Shown here piece after piece: positions 16,930 through 26,442 of a DNA stretch of 64,000 nucleotides (within the stretch, counting starts at the first letter, position 1; each line of letters begins with the position of its first letter). The DNA lies in assembly GCA_041655035.1 (NCBI GenBank), contig JBAZCN010000001.1:1-64000 (forward strand). Direction: 5' to 3'. The position numbers and the translations under genes are program-made. The notes beneath the pieces are model-generated. The model saw only the letters and a program-made list of their open reading frames with translations. It did not search any database and was not told the origin of the DNA. This stretch comes from NAT127 sp041655035. Its GTDB lineage: Bacteria > Pseudomonadota > Gammaproteobacteria > Pseudomonadales > Porticoccaceae.

Positions 16930-16996
16930 GAGCCAACCTTGAAGACTGTGATAACAATGATGCAACTACCGGGAATGGCGAGCCTGCCGGTCCACG

Positions 16997-18334
16997 CTAC
17001 AGAGATAGCTCGGCAACGGCGAGGGGGTCGCCCCGATTGTAGAAGTGGCCGAGAATTTTCCGCAATGCCCAGGCATCGGCGACACCGGCCAGTTCGCGGA
17101 TCGAGTGCATGGCGAAGGTCGGCACGCCCACATCCAGGGTCGGCACGCCCACTTCACTCGCGGTGATCGGCCCGATAGTGCTGCCGCAACCCATGTCGCT
17201 GCGGGCGACGAAACTCTGTACCGGCACATCGACTTCGCTGGCAAGCTGGCGGAACAGTGCCCCGGTGACACCGCTGGTGGCGTAGCGCTGCCTGGCGTTG
17301 ACTTTGATCACCGGCCCCTGGTTAAGCACCGGCCCGTGGTTTTCATCGTGCTTGCCGGGGAAGTTCGGATGCACACCGTGGGCATTATCGGCCGATACCA
17401 TCAACGAACGGCCGATCACCCGGGTGCGCCGTTCGGCCTCGGGAATGATCCTCTCCAGCACCGAAGCCAGCATCGGTCCCTGGGCACCACAGGCCGAGGC
17501 GCTGCCGACTTCCTCATGATCGTTGCACACCAGCAGTGCTGTCTGCTGCCCGCCCGCGGCGATGATGCTTTCCAGGCCGATAAAGCAGCTGAGCAGATTA
17601 TCCAGTCTCGCGGAAGCGATGAAATCGCCGTACAAGCCAACCACCGCCGGTTTCTGGGTGTCGTAGCAACAGAGGTCGTAGTCGAGCACCTCGGCGCCGG
17701 GACGGTCCGCGAGGAAACGGGCGGCGAGCAGCTCGCGGAAGTCGCTGGGCCGGCCCTCCCCTGCCTGGAACAGCAGTGGAGGAATATCCGTCTGGGGGTT
17801 GATGCTGCGATTTTCGTTGGCCTGGCGATCGAGATGGATGGCGAGACTCGGTATCACCGCCACCGGTTCGCCAAAATCCACCAAGGCCTGGTGCAGGCTG
17901 TCACCAAGGCGATAGACGATCCGCCCGGCAATGGACAGATCCCGATCGAACCAGGGGTTGAGGAGCGCGCCGCCATACACTTCGACGCCAAGCTTGATAT
18001 AACCGCGGGTATCGATTTCCGGCTGGGGCTTGACCATCAGGCACGGGCTGTCGGTATGGGCGCCGACCATGCGTATGCCGTGCTCGTCGATGGCTGCCGC
18101 GCCCATGGTAAAGGCAATGACCGAACTGCCATTGCGGGTGCAGTAATACCGCTCGCCCTCAGCCAGGTGCCACTGGCGGCTTTCATCCAGGCGAACAAAG
18201 CCGGCGCCATCGAGCGCCTTGGCAATATTGGCGACCGCATGAAAAGGCGTTGGCGAGGCGCCGAGAAATGACAGCAGACGCTGATTGAAATCGTCGCGGA
18301 CGGAATCGTCAACCGGGGCAGGAGTATGGGTCAT
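16997..18334 (-). CDS. apeB: M18 family aminopeptidase
   Basis: Cytosolic dodecameric zinc aminopeptidase removing N-terminal, often acidic, residues from peptides. 445 aa, slightly longer than the usual 430. Metal and catalytic motifs: GAHTDSPCLMVKPQPE (His and Asp), NDHEEVGSASACGAQG (Glu-Glu pair), SADNAHGVHPNFPGKHDENH (Asp) and SDMGCGSTIGPITA. The N-terminal start may be some residues shorter (SFLGASPTPFHAV is the conserved beginning). Gene symbol follows Pseudomonas usage. Confidence 0.92.
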   Translation of the reverse strand: MTHTPAPVDDSVRDDFNQRLLSFLGASPTPFHAVANIAKALDGAGFVRLDESRQWHLAEGERYYCTRNGSSVIAFTMGAAAIDEHGIRMVGAHTDSPCLMVKPQPEIDTRGYIKLGVEVYGGALLNPWFDRDLSIAGRIVYRLGDSLHQALVDFGEPVAVIPSLAIHLDRQANENRSINPQTDIPPLLFQAGEGRPSDFRELLAARFLADRPGAEVLDYDLCCYDTQKPAVVGLYGDFIASARLDNLLSCFIGLESIIAAGGQQTALLVCNDHEEVGSASACGAQGPMLASVLERIIPEAERRTRVIGRSLMVSADNAHGVHPNFPGKHDENHGPVLNQGPVIKVNARQRYATSGVTGALFRQLASEVDVPVQSFVARSDMGCGSTIGPITASEVGVPTLDVGVPTFAMHSIRELAGVADAWALRKILGHFYNRGDPLAVAELSL

Positions 18335-18407
18335 CGGAACGTTTCTCGGTCACAATCTGGCAAGGGCGACAGTATACCTCAATGGCTCCGCGGCATTGAC
18401 CTGGCCG

Positions 18408-19208
18408 TTAGCCGATCCACACCACGCCGAGCAACAGAGCACCGAGTGCGAGGCGATACCACACGAATGGCATCATCCCCAACTGATCGAGAAATCTGAG
18501 GAACAGCCGGATACACAAATACGCAGTGATTGCGGAAACAGCCGTGGCAAGCCCGATCTGTCCCCAGGGCACGTTCTCCAGCGCCAGCAGCTCCGCCCCT
18601 TTATAGAGACCACTGAGGGCAATGATCGGGATCGACAACAAAAAAGAAAATTTCGCCGCCGCCTGGCGGTCGAAGCCGAGAGCCAGCGCCATGGTCATGG
18701 TTATCCCTGAACGGGAAGTGCCGGGAATCAGCGCCACCGCCTGAGAAAGGCCGATCCACAGCGCCGAACTCCACCCGAGGGCGGCGAGATTCTTGCGGCG
18801 CGAACCCCGCTTGTCGGCGATCCCGAGCAGCACACCGAACACAATGGTGGTCACGGCAAGCACCATTGTGGTGCGCAGGTGTTCCTCGACAATATCATTG
18901 AGGGCAAGCCCCGCCAGTCCCGCCGGGATGGTGGCAATGATGATCGCCCACGCCAGCCGGCTGTGCTCCGTGCCTTTGCCGGTGACGCAGCTGGTAGTCC
19001 ATTCGACGATCAAAGTGCGCAGATCGTTGCGGAAATACCAGACCACCGCAGCCAGCGTGCCGACATGAACGGCAACATCGAAAGCCAGCCCCTGGTCCGG
19101 CCAACCAAGCAGTTGCGCAGGCAACAATAGATGGGCCGAACTGGAAATGGGCAAAAACTCGGTGATGCCCTGGATCAGGGCCAGCACTACGACCTGAAAC
19201 AACGTCAT
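18408..19208 (-). CDS. uppP: Undecaprenyl-diphosphate phosphatase
   Basis: Inner-membrane enzyme recycling the undecaprenyl carrier for peptidoglycan and other envelope polymers; overexpression gives bacitracin resistance. 266 aa, about eight membrane segments. The two family motifs are present: GITEFLPISSSAHL (14-27) with catalytic Glu, and PGTSRSGITM (162-171) with catalytic Ser/Arg. Start ATG overlaps the tsaB stop by 4 bp (ATGA), so it is translated as the second gene of a tsaB-uppP unit. Confidence 0.97.
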   Translation of the reverse strand: MTLFQVVVLALIQGITEFLPISSSAHLLLPAQLLGWPDQGLAFDVAVHVGTLAAVVWYFRNDLRTLIVEWTTSCVTGKGTEHSRLAWAIIIATIPAGLAGLALNDIVEEHLRTTMVLAVTTIVFGVLLGIADKRGSRRKNLAALGWSSALWIGLSQAVALIPGTSRSGITMTMALALGFDRQAAAKFSFLLSIPIIALSGLYKGAELLALENVPWGQIGLATAVSAITAYLCIRLFLRFLDQLGMMPFVWYRLALGALLLGVVWIG

Positions 19209-19912
19209 TGGGCTTCCTTGGTTGTATGGCGAATTTTGGTATGCTTTTTCCAGCGGACCTCGTTGCGGATATAACTGAGTTCCACCTCTTCGACAGATCG
19301 TGCGCCATTAGCCTCATACAGCGGCAGCGCGATATCGATGGCGCTGGCAGCGTCCGGCGTCAACGCGGCATCGATCCGGCTCACAGCGGCGAAACAACCG
19401 GCAAGCTGGGTCCAGCCATCGCCGGCACCGATATCGATCGTGTCGGGTACCGACGGGGCAATTGCCGCGGGGGCGGCAACTGCGTCAGCGCTAACCACCG
19501 TCAGATGACCTCGCTGGTAGCGATAAATTCCCCAATAGATTTCCCCCATGCGGGCATCGAGAGCGGGCAACACCAACGCGCTTTCGGGCCGCAGCCGGTT
19601 GACAGCCACTCTGGCCAACACCGCCAGGGTGGACACCGGAATCACCGGCAAGTCGGCACCAAAGGCAAGTCCCTGGACCACACCAAAACCAATGCGCAAG
19701 CCGGTGAAGGAACCGGGCCCCGCGGTAAACGCCAGGGCATCGACCGCGCCGAGACCAATGCCCGCCTCGGCCAGCAACCTGTCCACCATGGGCAGGACCA
19801 GCCGGGTATGTTCCCGCGGCGTGGCGACAAACTCCTGGCGCACCTCGCCATCGACCGCGAGTGCCACGGAACAGGCGGTAGTGGCGGTATCGATGGAAAG
19901 TATCGTGGTCAT
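19205..19912 (-). CDS. tsaB: tRNA threonylcarbamoyladenosine biosynthesis protein TsaB
   Basis: Partner of TsaD (with TsaE and TsaC) in forming t6A37 in ANN-decoding tRNAs. 235 aa with the ASKHA-fold N-terminus ILSIDTATTACSVAL, the REHTRLVLPMVDRLL segment and the conserved FTAGPGSFTGLRIG. The C-terminal part is more variable, as usual. First gene of a two-gene unit with uppP. Confidence 0.95.
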   Translation of the reverse strand: MTTILSIDTATTACSVALAVDGEVRQEFVATPREHTRLVLPMVDRLLAEAGIGLGAVDALAFTAGPGSFTGLRIGFGVVQGLAFGADLPVIPVSTLAVLARVAVNRLRPESALVLPALDARMGEIYWGIYRYQRGHLTVVSADAVAAPAAIAPSVPDTIDIGAGDGWTQLAGCFAAVSRIDAALTPDAASAIDIALPLYEANGARSVEEVELSYIRNEVRWKKHTKIRHTTKEAQ

Positions 19913-19928
19913 AGGCAGGCCGGTGTGA

Positions 19929-19958
19929 AAAAATCCCCCGCGCTGGCGGGGGATTTTT
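19929..19958. terminator. Bidirectional intrinsic terminator
   Basis: A 13-bp stem, AAAAATCCCCCGC pairing with GCGGGGGATTTTT around a GCTG loop. Flanking A and T runs make it usable in both directions. It lies just downstream of the AlgP-like gene (minus strand) and just upstream of tsaB, so its main job is ending the AlgP-like transcript. Confidence 0.88.
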
Positions 19959-19985
19959 GTTTACATCGCGCGGCTGGGACGGATA

Positions 19986-20861
19986 TCAGGATTCATTCCC
20001 GGCAGTGGCAGCTGCTTTCGGCGGGCGACCGCGACGCTTGGGAGCACCCGCTACAGCTGCGGCGGGCTTGGCTGCCGGTTTGGTCGCGGCTGCTTTGGCT
20101 TTCGGCGGACGGCCGCGACCCCGAGGAGCTTTTGCCTCAGCTGCAGGGGTAGGGGCAGGAGCCGGAGCGGCGGTTTGCGCTGCAGCCTTGGGCGGACGAC
20201 CGCGTTTTGCCGCCGGGGTGGCCGCGGCTGCTTTACGCGGCCGACCGGGCTTTGCCGCATCAGGGGATGATGCCTTCTTCAGTTCTTTAACCTTGGTCTC
20301 GGCCGACCTTTTCGCCGCCTTGGCCTTGCCCTCTTCCTTTTTTGCGAGCGACTTCAACTTCCTCACGTTGATGGCCTGGCGGGCCTTGAGCCATTTCTCT
20401 TCGAATTTGGCGAGAGCAGACTGCAGGTCCTTGCGGGTCTTGGCCTCCAACTGCGCCTCGAGAGCGGCTATCTTGGCTTCGACTTTTTGCTCTGCGCTGG
20501 CAGCACGGGTCAGCGTTTCCTCGATGCGCTGCTCAACCTTGGCCTTGCGCAGATCCTGGCGGAGGGAAGTGACCTGAGCCGCCGCCTCGCGGGCTTTGGC
20601 GCGAGCCTTGATCACTGCGGTCTTGGACGCCTTGGTACCACTTTTTGCGGCGAGCTCACGCACCTGCTGGAGCTTGGCTTTGGCGGCGGCCTCCTTCTCG
20701 CGGGCAACGGCCACCTGCTTTTCAATAGTGGCAACGAGGGACGTGGACTTGGGTTGCGCAGATGTCGCGGGTGCTTTGCGAACACCTCTTTTCACTGCGC
20801 CCGCTTTGGGCTGGGCAACTTTATTCGCTTGTGGAGTTGTTTTTTTTGCAACTCTGGCCAT
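19986..20861 (-). CDS. algP: AlgP-like, histone H1-like protein with AT-hooks
   Basis: Very basic, alanine/lysine-rich protein of 291 aa. Residues about 40-195 are a long charged helix with coiled-coil character (EKQVAVAREKEAAAKAK, EAKIAALEAQLEAKTRK). The C-terminal 90 residues are a low-complexity tail with four AT-hook cores (Gly-Arg-Pro at 206-208, 221-223, 250-252 and 278-280) separated by Ala/Pro/Lys spacers. AlgP/AlgR3 of Pseudomonas, a histone-like regulator of alginate genes, has the same plan but KPAA repeats. DNA binding is likely; a regulatory target is not known. GGAG precedes the ATG by seven bases. Confidence 0.8.
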   Translation of the reverse strand: MARVAKKTTPQANKVAQPKAGAVKRGVRKAPATSAQPKSTSLVATIEKQVAVAREKEAAAKAKLQQVRELAAKSGTKASKTAVIKARAKAREAAAQVTSLRQDLRKAKVEQRIEETLTRAASAEQKVEAKIAALEAQLEAKTRKDLQSALAKFEEKWLKARQAINVRKLKSLAKKEEGKAKAAKRSAETKVKELKKASSPDAAKPGRPRKAAAATPAAKRGRPPKAAAQTAAPAPAPTPAAEAKAPRGRGRPPKAKAAATKPAAKPAAAVAGAPKRRGRPPKAAATAGNES

Positions 20862-21476
20862 CGGTTTTCTCCCCGGGGTGAATATATCAATTAAAGACTA
20901 AAAGGTGATTGGTGGTTGAATTTTATTCAACAAACTCCAAACTTTCAAAGAAAAATTGTCAATAAACTCCTTTAAATGCAAAAAGATCGACAATTCTTGC
21001 AATATCGACCTCAAAGGGGGATACCACAGCCGAGCCACCACCAGCAAAGATAAAAACACCGGACCGGTCGACACCCGCCAGTTGCACGCCGGTCTTAGGA
21101 GTATTTTCACTGCGCCTGGATAATTATCGGAGCCGGCTTTCCCCTAGGGACATTCCCCTCGGATATTGGCCGGGTGGCACTGTCGTTTATTTGCCGCGTG
21201 TTAGTCGTCACCAGCGCCGCCGATCGCGCCCATTTGGAACGGGTTGGCGATCGATGCATTCCCCTGCAACGCAATGCGTGGCAGCAAGGTTTGAGTGCAA
21301 AGGATTATTCCCGTTCCCATGTCCCTGGTGACAAGCCGTGCCCGACAGTTGCACGGCCGGCACCGCGCCCGCCACTCCCGCGGCAGGCGCGGAAGTGGCG
21401 GGAGAGGGAATGATAATGAGGGTTGTGTGGCGCTTTGCTGCACGTTCAGTGCGCGGGGCCGTCCGCTCTGGCTGTC
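20862..21476. other. 615-bp intergenic region between the AlgP-like gene and adk
   Basis: No supported gene. 20880-21000 is AT-rich and holds a perfect inverted repeat GTTGAAT-TTT-ATTCAAC (20915-20931) about 55 bp upstream of the AlgP-like start, a candidate operator or promoter element. A strong GC-rich hairpin (21368-21402: CCCGCCACT...AGTGGCGGG with an inner CCGCG/CGCGG stem) lies 75-110 bp beyond the end of adk. It lacks a T-tract but may mark the 3' end of adk mRNA. Short frames of 70-80 codons here look random. Confidence 0.5.
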
Positions 21477-22130
21477 TCAGTCGAGAGCGGCCAGCAGGCG
21501 CTTTTCGACATCGGCAAGAGAGCCGACACCGGAAATAGCCGCGTATTTCGGTGCGTTGGCGGGATCGTCGCGCTCATAGCCACGATAAAAATCCACCAGC
21601 GGCTTGGTCTGCTCGTGGTAGACACCGAGACGCTTGCGCACTGTTTCCTCACGATCATCTTCGCGCTGAATCAGCGGTTCGCCGCTCACATCATCTATGT
21701 CCGCCACCTTTGGCGGGTTGTGGAGCACATGATAGACACGGCCCGAAGCCTCATGAACCCGGCGTCCACTCAGCCGCGCAACGATTTCCTCGTCGGCGAC
21801 ATCGATCTCGATCACCCTGTCGATCTCGATGCCGGCATCGACCAGTGCCTGGGCCTGGGGAATCGTGCGGGGAAAGCCATCGAAAAGAAACCCATTGACG
21901 CAATCAGGCTGCTGTATACGCTCCTTGACCAGGCCGATAATGATGTCATCGGATACCAGCCCGCCAGCGGCCATGATACCTTGGGCTTTCTTGCCAAGCT
22001 CGGTGCCCGCTTTCACGGCAGCACGGAGCATATCGCCGGTCGAGATCTGGGGAATAGCATATTTATCAGTAATAAATCTGGCCTGGGTGCCTTTGCCGGC
22101 GCCCGGCGGGCCGAGCAGAATGATTTTCAT
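21477..22130 (-). CDS. adk: Adenylate kinase
   Basis: Interconverts AMP, ADP and ATP in the cytosol. 217 aa, the long-LID type. P-loop GPPGAGKGTQ at 7-16, the AMP-binding DMLRAAVK and LFDGFPRTIPQAQAL, and the LID domain from GRRVHEASGRVYHVLHNPP through EPLIQREDD. The LID lacks the four-Cys zinc site seen in Gram-positive enzymes. Stands alone on the minus strand. Confidence 0.97.
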   Translation of the reverse strand: MKIILLGPPGAGKGTQARFITDKYAIPQISTGDMLRAAVKAGTELGKKAQGIMAAGGLVSDDIIIGLVKERIQQPDCVNGFLFDGFPRTIPQAQALVDAGIEIDRVIEIDVADEEIVARLSGRRVHEASGRVYHVLHNPPKVADIDDVSGEPLIQREDDREETVRKRLGVYHEQTKPLVDFYRGYERDDPANAPKYAAISGVGSLADVEKRLLAALD

Positions 22131-22309
22131 TGCCTGGGGCTTCCTGTCTGGATAGGGGATTACGAAGGGCGGAAACCTTACACCGAAATGCCATTGATCA
22201 CAAGATAGCCACCTCCGCTATCGGTGGCAGCACAAGACTGGCGGTTTCTCCCCGGCCCCGGCGGCAAACCGTCGCCCTTCTCCCTCCTGGCCTGCGTTTC
22301 GATCCGCTC

Positions 22310-23137
22310 TCAAGCTGGACCGGGACTCTTTGCTTTCACTGCCCGCCACAAGCCGTCGAGACCGGCGGCGTCAAAGTCCGCCAGCGAGGCATTCCCGGCT
22401 TCGGCCAACACCTCCATCTGTGCAAAGCGCGCTTCGAATTTCAACGTCGCGCGGCGCAACAGGGTTTCGGCATCGCCACCGGCATGACGGGCGAGGTTGA
22501 CACAGCAGAACAGCAGGTCTCCGAGTTCATCCGCAATGGCATCCTGATCGGCGGACGCCAGGGCCACTTCGAGTTCGGCAAGCTCTTCCCGGGTTTTGAC
22601 CACGACGCCGTCGATACTGTCCCAGTCGAAACCGATCTTGGCGACGCGCTTCTGGATTTTCTGCGCCCGCATCAATGCCGGCAATGCCGCCGGTATGTCC
22701 GCCAGCAGTCGGCCATGCCCCTTGCCGTGGCGTTCGCGTTGCTTGATATTCTCCCATTGCTCCTTGACCTCCTCCATGGCAACCACATCCGCTCCGCGCC
22801 GACTGCCGAGAGAACCGTCGGGAAATACGTGGGGGTGACGGACGAGCAGTTTGCGCACGATACCATCCACCACAGCGGCAAAATCGAAGCGCCCTTCCTG
22901 TTCGGCGATCCGCGCGAAAAATACCACCTGGAACAACAGGTCGCCAAGTTCCTCGCTCAAATGCGCGAAGTCGCTGCGCTCGACGGCGTCCACCACTTCG
23001 TAGACCTCTTCCACCGTGTAGGCCACCAGGCTCCGATAATCCTGCTGGCAATCCCAGGGGCAACCGCTGTCGGGATCACGCAGCCTCGCCATCAACTGGA
23101 GGAGATCGTCGATATCGTAAGGCCCGGCGTTGCTCAT
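22310..23137 (-). CDS. mazG: Nucleoside triphosphate pyrophosphohydrolase
   Basis: House-cleaning enzyme hydrolysing (d)NTPs to NMPs plus PPi, and able to lower ppGpp in E. coli. The ATG at 23137 overlaps the relA stop by 4 bp (ATGA), giving 275 aa. Two MazG repeats are seen: CPWDCQQDYRSLVAYTVEEVYEVVDAVE (N-terminal EExxE-type metal site), followed by LSEELGDLLFQVVFFARI, and a second EELAELEVAL...ELGDLLFCCVNLARH. Translational coupling to relA puts alarmone synthesis and turnover in one transcript, as in other gammaproteobacteria. Confidence 0.95.
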   Translation of the reverse strand: MSNAGPYDIDDLLQLMARLRDPDSGCPWDCQQDYRSLVAYTVEEVYEVVDAVERSDFAHLSEELGDLLFQVVFFARIAEQEGRFDFAAVVDGIVRKLLVRHPHVFPDGSLGSRRGADVVAMEEVKEQWENIKQRERHGKGHGRLLADIPAALPALMRAQKIQKRVAKIGFDWDSIDGVVVKTREELAELEVALASADQDAIADELGDLLFCCVNLARHAGGDAETLLRRATLKFEARFAQMEVLAEAGNASLADFDAAGLDGLWRAVKAKSPGPA

Positions 23138-25386
23138 GGCGTTTTCGCCTGCTCGATGATCCGTTCGACATCGATGATATTGGGAATATTGCGGATGTGG
23201 GTAATCAGCAAACGGAGTTCCTCGATGCTTTTGACCTCGACGAAAACCGTCGCCTCCACCTTGCCGTCGCGCACTTCGCCCGAATTGAGAGAGGAGATCG
23301 ACAGCCCTTGTCGATCGATCACCGCGGTGAGGTCGCTGAGCAGGCCCGAACGATCGTAGGCCCTGATCCGCAATGGCACCGAATAGACCACCGAGGGCTC
23401 GCCGCCCCAGCTGACCTGGAGCACCCGTCCCGGATGCTGTGCTTTGAGGCGTAGCAGGCTGCCGCAGTCCTGGCGGTGAATGGTAACGCCGCGCCCTGAC
23501 GTGATAAAACCACCGATCTCGTCGCCCGGCAAAGGACTGCAACACTTGGCAACGCGGGTAAGCAGGTCTCCCACCCCATAAATATAGAACCGGGAGTCGC
23601 CATACCGCGTTGCCCGCGGACGTTTTCGCACCAGCGCGGCACGATCACCGTCGCGCACGATCTGGGCGCGCGCCGAACGGATGGCCTGTTCGACACTGAT
23701 CTCTCCGGCGCCAACGGCGGCGTAGAGGCCGTGCGCCCCTTTTTTATTGAACTTTTCCGCCAGCAGGTCGAGGTCGATGTTCTTGACGCCCAACTGGCGA
23801 AAGTCGCGATCGAGCATGGCTTTGCCGGCGACGATATTCTTGCCCTGATCCTGACGGCGGAACCATTGCTGCACCTTGGCCCTGGCCCTTGCCGTATGCA
23901 AGTAGCCGGAGGTCGCTGACAGCCAGTCGCGACTGGGAGACTCCTGCTTGCCGGTAATGATTTCGACCTGGTCGGCAGTGTGCAGGATCGTGCTCAAAGG
24001 CGCGATGCGGCCATTGATTTTACAGCCCCGGCAGCGGTGCCCGACCTCGGTATGGATACGATAGGCGAAATCGAGCGGTGTCGACACCGGCGGCAGGTCG
24101 ACGACGTGTCCTTCCGGGGTGAATACATAAATGCGATCCGGCGAGCCTTCGTGCTTGAACAGATCCTTGAGATCCTCACTGCCGATTTCGTCATGCCATT
24201 CCAGTACCTGGCGCAACCAGGCAATCTTGGACTCGTAGCTTTCGGTGGACGAAACCGAATCACTGCCCTTGTACTGCCAATGGGCACAGATGCCGAATTC
24301 CGCCTCTTCATGCATCTCATAGGTGCGAATCTGGATTTCAACGATGCGGCTGCGCGGGCCGATGACCGCGGTGTGCAGCGAGCGGTAGCCGTTCTCTTTT
24401 GGCGCGGCGATGTAATCATCGAACTCATCGGGAATGTTGCGCCATTTGCTGTGCACGATCCCGAGCAGGGTGTAGCAGTCAGCCACCGTCGGCACCAGCA
24501 CCCGCACCGCGCGAATATCGTAGATTTTCGAAAAACTGACATCCTTGTTCTGCATCTTCCGCCATATGCTGTAGATATGCTTGGCGCGCCCGCTGACGTC
24601 GCCGGCAATACCGACCCGGGCCAGTTCGCCCTTGAGAGTCGTCATCAGTTCTTCGATATAGTGCTCGCGGTCCATGCGCCGCTCCGCCAGCAGCTTGGCG
24701 ATGCGCTTGTATTCGACAGGCTCCAGGTAGCGAAAAGCGAGATCTTCGAGCTCCCATTTGAGATGCCCGATCCCCAGCCGGTGGGCAAGGGGCGCGTAGA
24801 CATCGAATATTTCCCGGGCAACCCGCAGTTGGCGTTCCGCCGGCGCGGTTTTGATGGTGCGGATCGCGCAGGTACGCTCCGCCAGTTTGATCAACGCGAC
24901 GCGCACGTCATCGATGATCGACACCAGCATCTCGCGCACCTTGGCGGCCTGCCGTTCGGCGTCGAAGCCCAGTACGCCGCGCTCGGAATCGCTGCGCCGG
25001 GTCGAGATCACCGCCATGCGCAGGACACTGCGGATCAGCGTGGCCACCTCCTGGCCGAAACGTTTCTCCACCGCCTGGATATCCAGGCTGCCCTCCCGCA
25101 CCGGGCGATAGAGCACCGCCGCCACCAACCCCTCGTCGGAAAGGCCGAGTTCGGCGAGGATTTCGGCCATCTCCAGCCCGGTGAGAAAACTGCTGACACT
25201 GGGATTCCACTGCCGGCCTTCGGCAACATTGCGGTTTTCGATCTCTATGGCAAGTTCGCAGGCCTCGCGCAATACCGCTTCGAGCTCCGTCGACAGGCCG
25301 GATTTTTCGGCGATATGCCTGGCCCAGCGATCCACATCCACCTTGTCGCCGTGATGAATGTTATGCACTTCACGCGTTTTAACCAT
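23134..25386 (-). CDS. relA: GTP pyrophosphokinase RelA, (p)ppGpp synthetase I
   Basis: Ribosome-associated synthetase of the alarmone (p)ppGpp during amino-acid starvation. The ATG at 25386 gives 750 aa, like E. coli RelA (744); 16 extra upstream codons lack homology. The hydrolase domain is degenerate: YRPVREG stands where active enzymes have HDxxED. The synthetase carries DEFDDYIAAPKENGYRSLHTAV, and the EFDD form is diagnostic of RelA rather than SpoT. TGS (GHVVDLPPVSTPLDFAYRIHT), zinc-finger (VAKCCSPLPGDEI...HRQDC) and C-terminal ACT domains follow in order. Downstream of cysM and coupled to mazG. Confidence 0.97.
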   Translation of the reverse strand: MVKTREVHNIHHGDKVDVDRWARHIAEKSGLSTELEAVLREACELAIEIENRNVAEGRQWNPSVSSFLTGLEMAEILAELGLSDEGLVAAVLYRPVREGSLDIQAVEKRFGQEVATLIRSVLRMAVISTRRSDSERGVLGFDAERQAAKVREMLVSIIDDVRVALIKLAERTCAIRTIKTAPAERQLRVAREIFDVYAPLAHRLGIGHLKWELEDLAFRYLEPVEYKRIAKLLAERRMDREHYIEELMTTLKGELARVGIAGDVSGRAKHIYSIWRKMQNKDVSFSKIYDIRAVRVLVPTVADCYTLLGIVHSKWRNIPDEFDDYIAAPKENGYRSLHTAVIGPRSRIVEIQIRTYEMHEEAEFGICAHWQYKGSDSVSSTESYESKIAWLRQVLEWHDEIGSEDLKDLFKHEGSPDRIYVFTPEGHVVDLPPVSTPLDFAYRIHTEVGHRCRGCKINGRIAPLSTILHTADQVEIITGKQESPSRDWLSATSGYLHTARARAKVQQWFRRQDQGKNIVAGKAMLDRDFRQLGVKNIDLDLLAEKFNKKGAHGLYAAVGAGEISVEQAIRSARAQIVRDGDRAALVRKRPRATRYGDSRFYIYGVGDLLTRVAKCCSPLPGDEIGGFITSGRGVTIHRQDCGSLLRLKAQHPGRVLQVSWGGEPSVVYSVPLRIRAYDRSGLLSDLTAVIDRQGLSISSLNSGEVRDGKVEATVFVEVKSIEELRLLITHIRNIPNIIDVERIIEQAKTP

Positions 25387-25442
25387 GAACCCTGTTCCCC
25401 GGATTGACCGCAGGATGCTGCGATACAGTCGCAAGTACTGCG

Positions 25443-26333
25443 TTATAAAGTGTAGACACCCGACGACAGATAACGATCGCCACGATCGCAGATGATGGCG
25501 ACAATACAGGCATTCTCGACCTCGGCGGAAATCTGCAGCGCGGCGGCCACCGCTCCGCCGGATGATACCCCGGCAAAAATCCCCTCGCGGCGCGCCAGTT
25601 CACGCATGGTGTGCTCGGCCTCCTGCTGAGAAATGTCCAGCACCCGATCGACCCTCGCCCGGTCGAAAATCCCCGGCAGGTAGGCCGCCGGCCAGCGACG
25701 GATGCCGGGAATGCTGGCCCCCTCAGCGGGCTGAAGGCCTATGATTTCAATTGCCGGGTTTTGTTCCTTGAGATAGGCGGAAACTCCCATGATGGTGCCG
25801 GTGGTGCCCATTGAACTGATGAAATGGGTGATGCCACCCCCTGTCTGCTGCCAGATCTCCGGACCTGTACTCTCGTAGTGCGCCAGCGGGTTGTCAGCAT
25901 TGTTGAACTGGTCCAGCACCGCGCCGCGGCCCTCGCGCTGCATCTGCAGGGCGAGGTCGCGCGCGCCTTCCATGCCCTCCTCCTGGCTGACCAGGATCAG
26001 CTCGGCGCCGTAGGCAGTCATCGCCCATTTGCGCTCTTCGGTGGCGTTATCGGGCATTATCAGGATCATCCGGTAGCCCTTGATGGCTGCCGCCATGGCC
26101 AGGGCGATCCCGGTGTTGCCACTGGTGGCCTCGATCAGGGTGTCGCCGGGGCGGATCTGGCCGCGCGTTTCGGCGTAGGCGATCATCGCCAGAGCCGGCC
26201 TGTCTTTCACCGAACCCGCGGGGTTGTTGCCTTCCAGCTTGACCAGCAGGGTATTGGATGTATCGCCCGGCAGCCGCTGGAGCCGCACCAGAGGAGTATT
26301 GCCGATAGTTGCTTCGATCGTGGGAAAATCCAT
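25443..26333 (-). CDS. cysM: Cysteine synthase B
   Basis: PLP enzyme making cysteine from O-acetylserine and sulfide or thiosulfate. The ATG at 26333 gives 296 aa and a start (MDFPTIEATIGNTPLVRLQRL) aligning with known CysM; an upstream TTG is less likely. The PLP Lys is in NNPAGSVKDRPA and the phosphate-binding loop is EATSGNTGIA. The shorter length and the RRWPAAYLPGIF region fit the B isozyme. First of a likely cysM-relA-mazG run; 56 bp separate it from relA. Confidence 0.94.
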   Translation of the reverse strand: MDFPTIEATIGNTPLVRLQRLPGDTSNTLLVKLEGNNPAGSVKDRPALAMIAYAETRGQIRPGDTLIEATSGNTGIALAMAAAIKGYRMILIMPDNATEERKWAMTAYGAELILVSQEEGMEGARDLALQMQREGRGAVLDQFNNADNPLAHYESTGPEIWQQTGGGITHFISSMGTTGTIMGVSAYLKEQNPAIEIIGLQPAEGASIPGIRRWPAAYLPGIFDRARVDRVLDISQQEAEHTMRELARREGIFAGVSSGGAVAAALQISAEVENACIVAIICDRGDRYLSSGVYTL

Positions 26334-26442
26334 GGGAATCCGACTGTTGGCCAAAGGCGCTATTCTAAAGCCAGTAGTGCCATTTGTCTTTTCAGCGGCC
26401 GCGACGCCGCTGACCAGGTTGGAATAGTCTTATAGTCGTTCG

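Noticed and set aside
20898..21413. Short frames of 70-80 codons between the AlgP-like gene and adk
   Set aside because: Low-quality sequences on both strands with no recognisable features; treated as non-coding.
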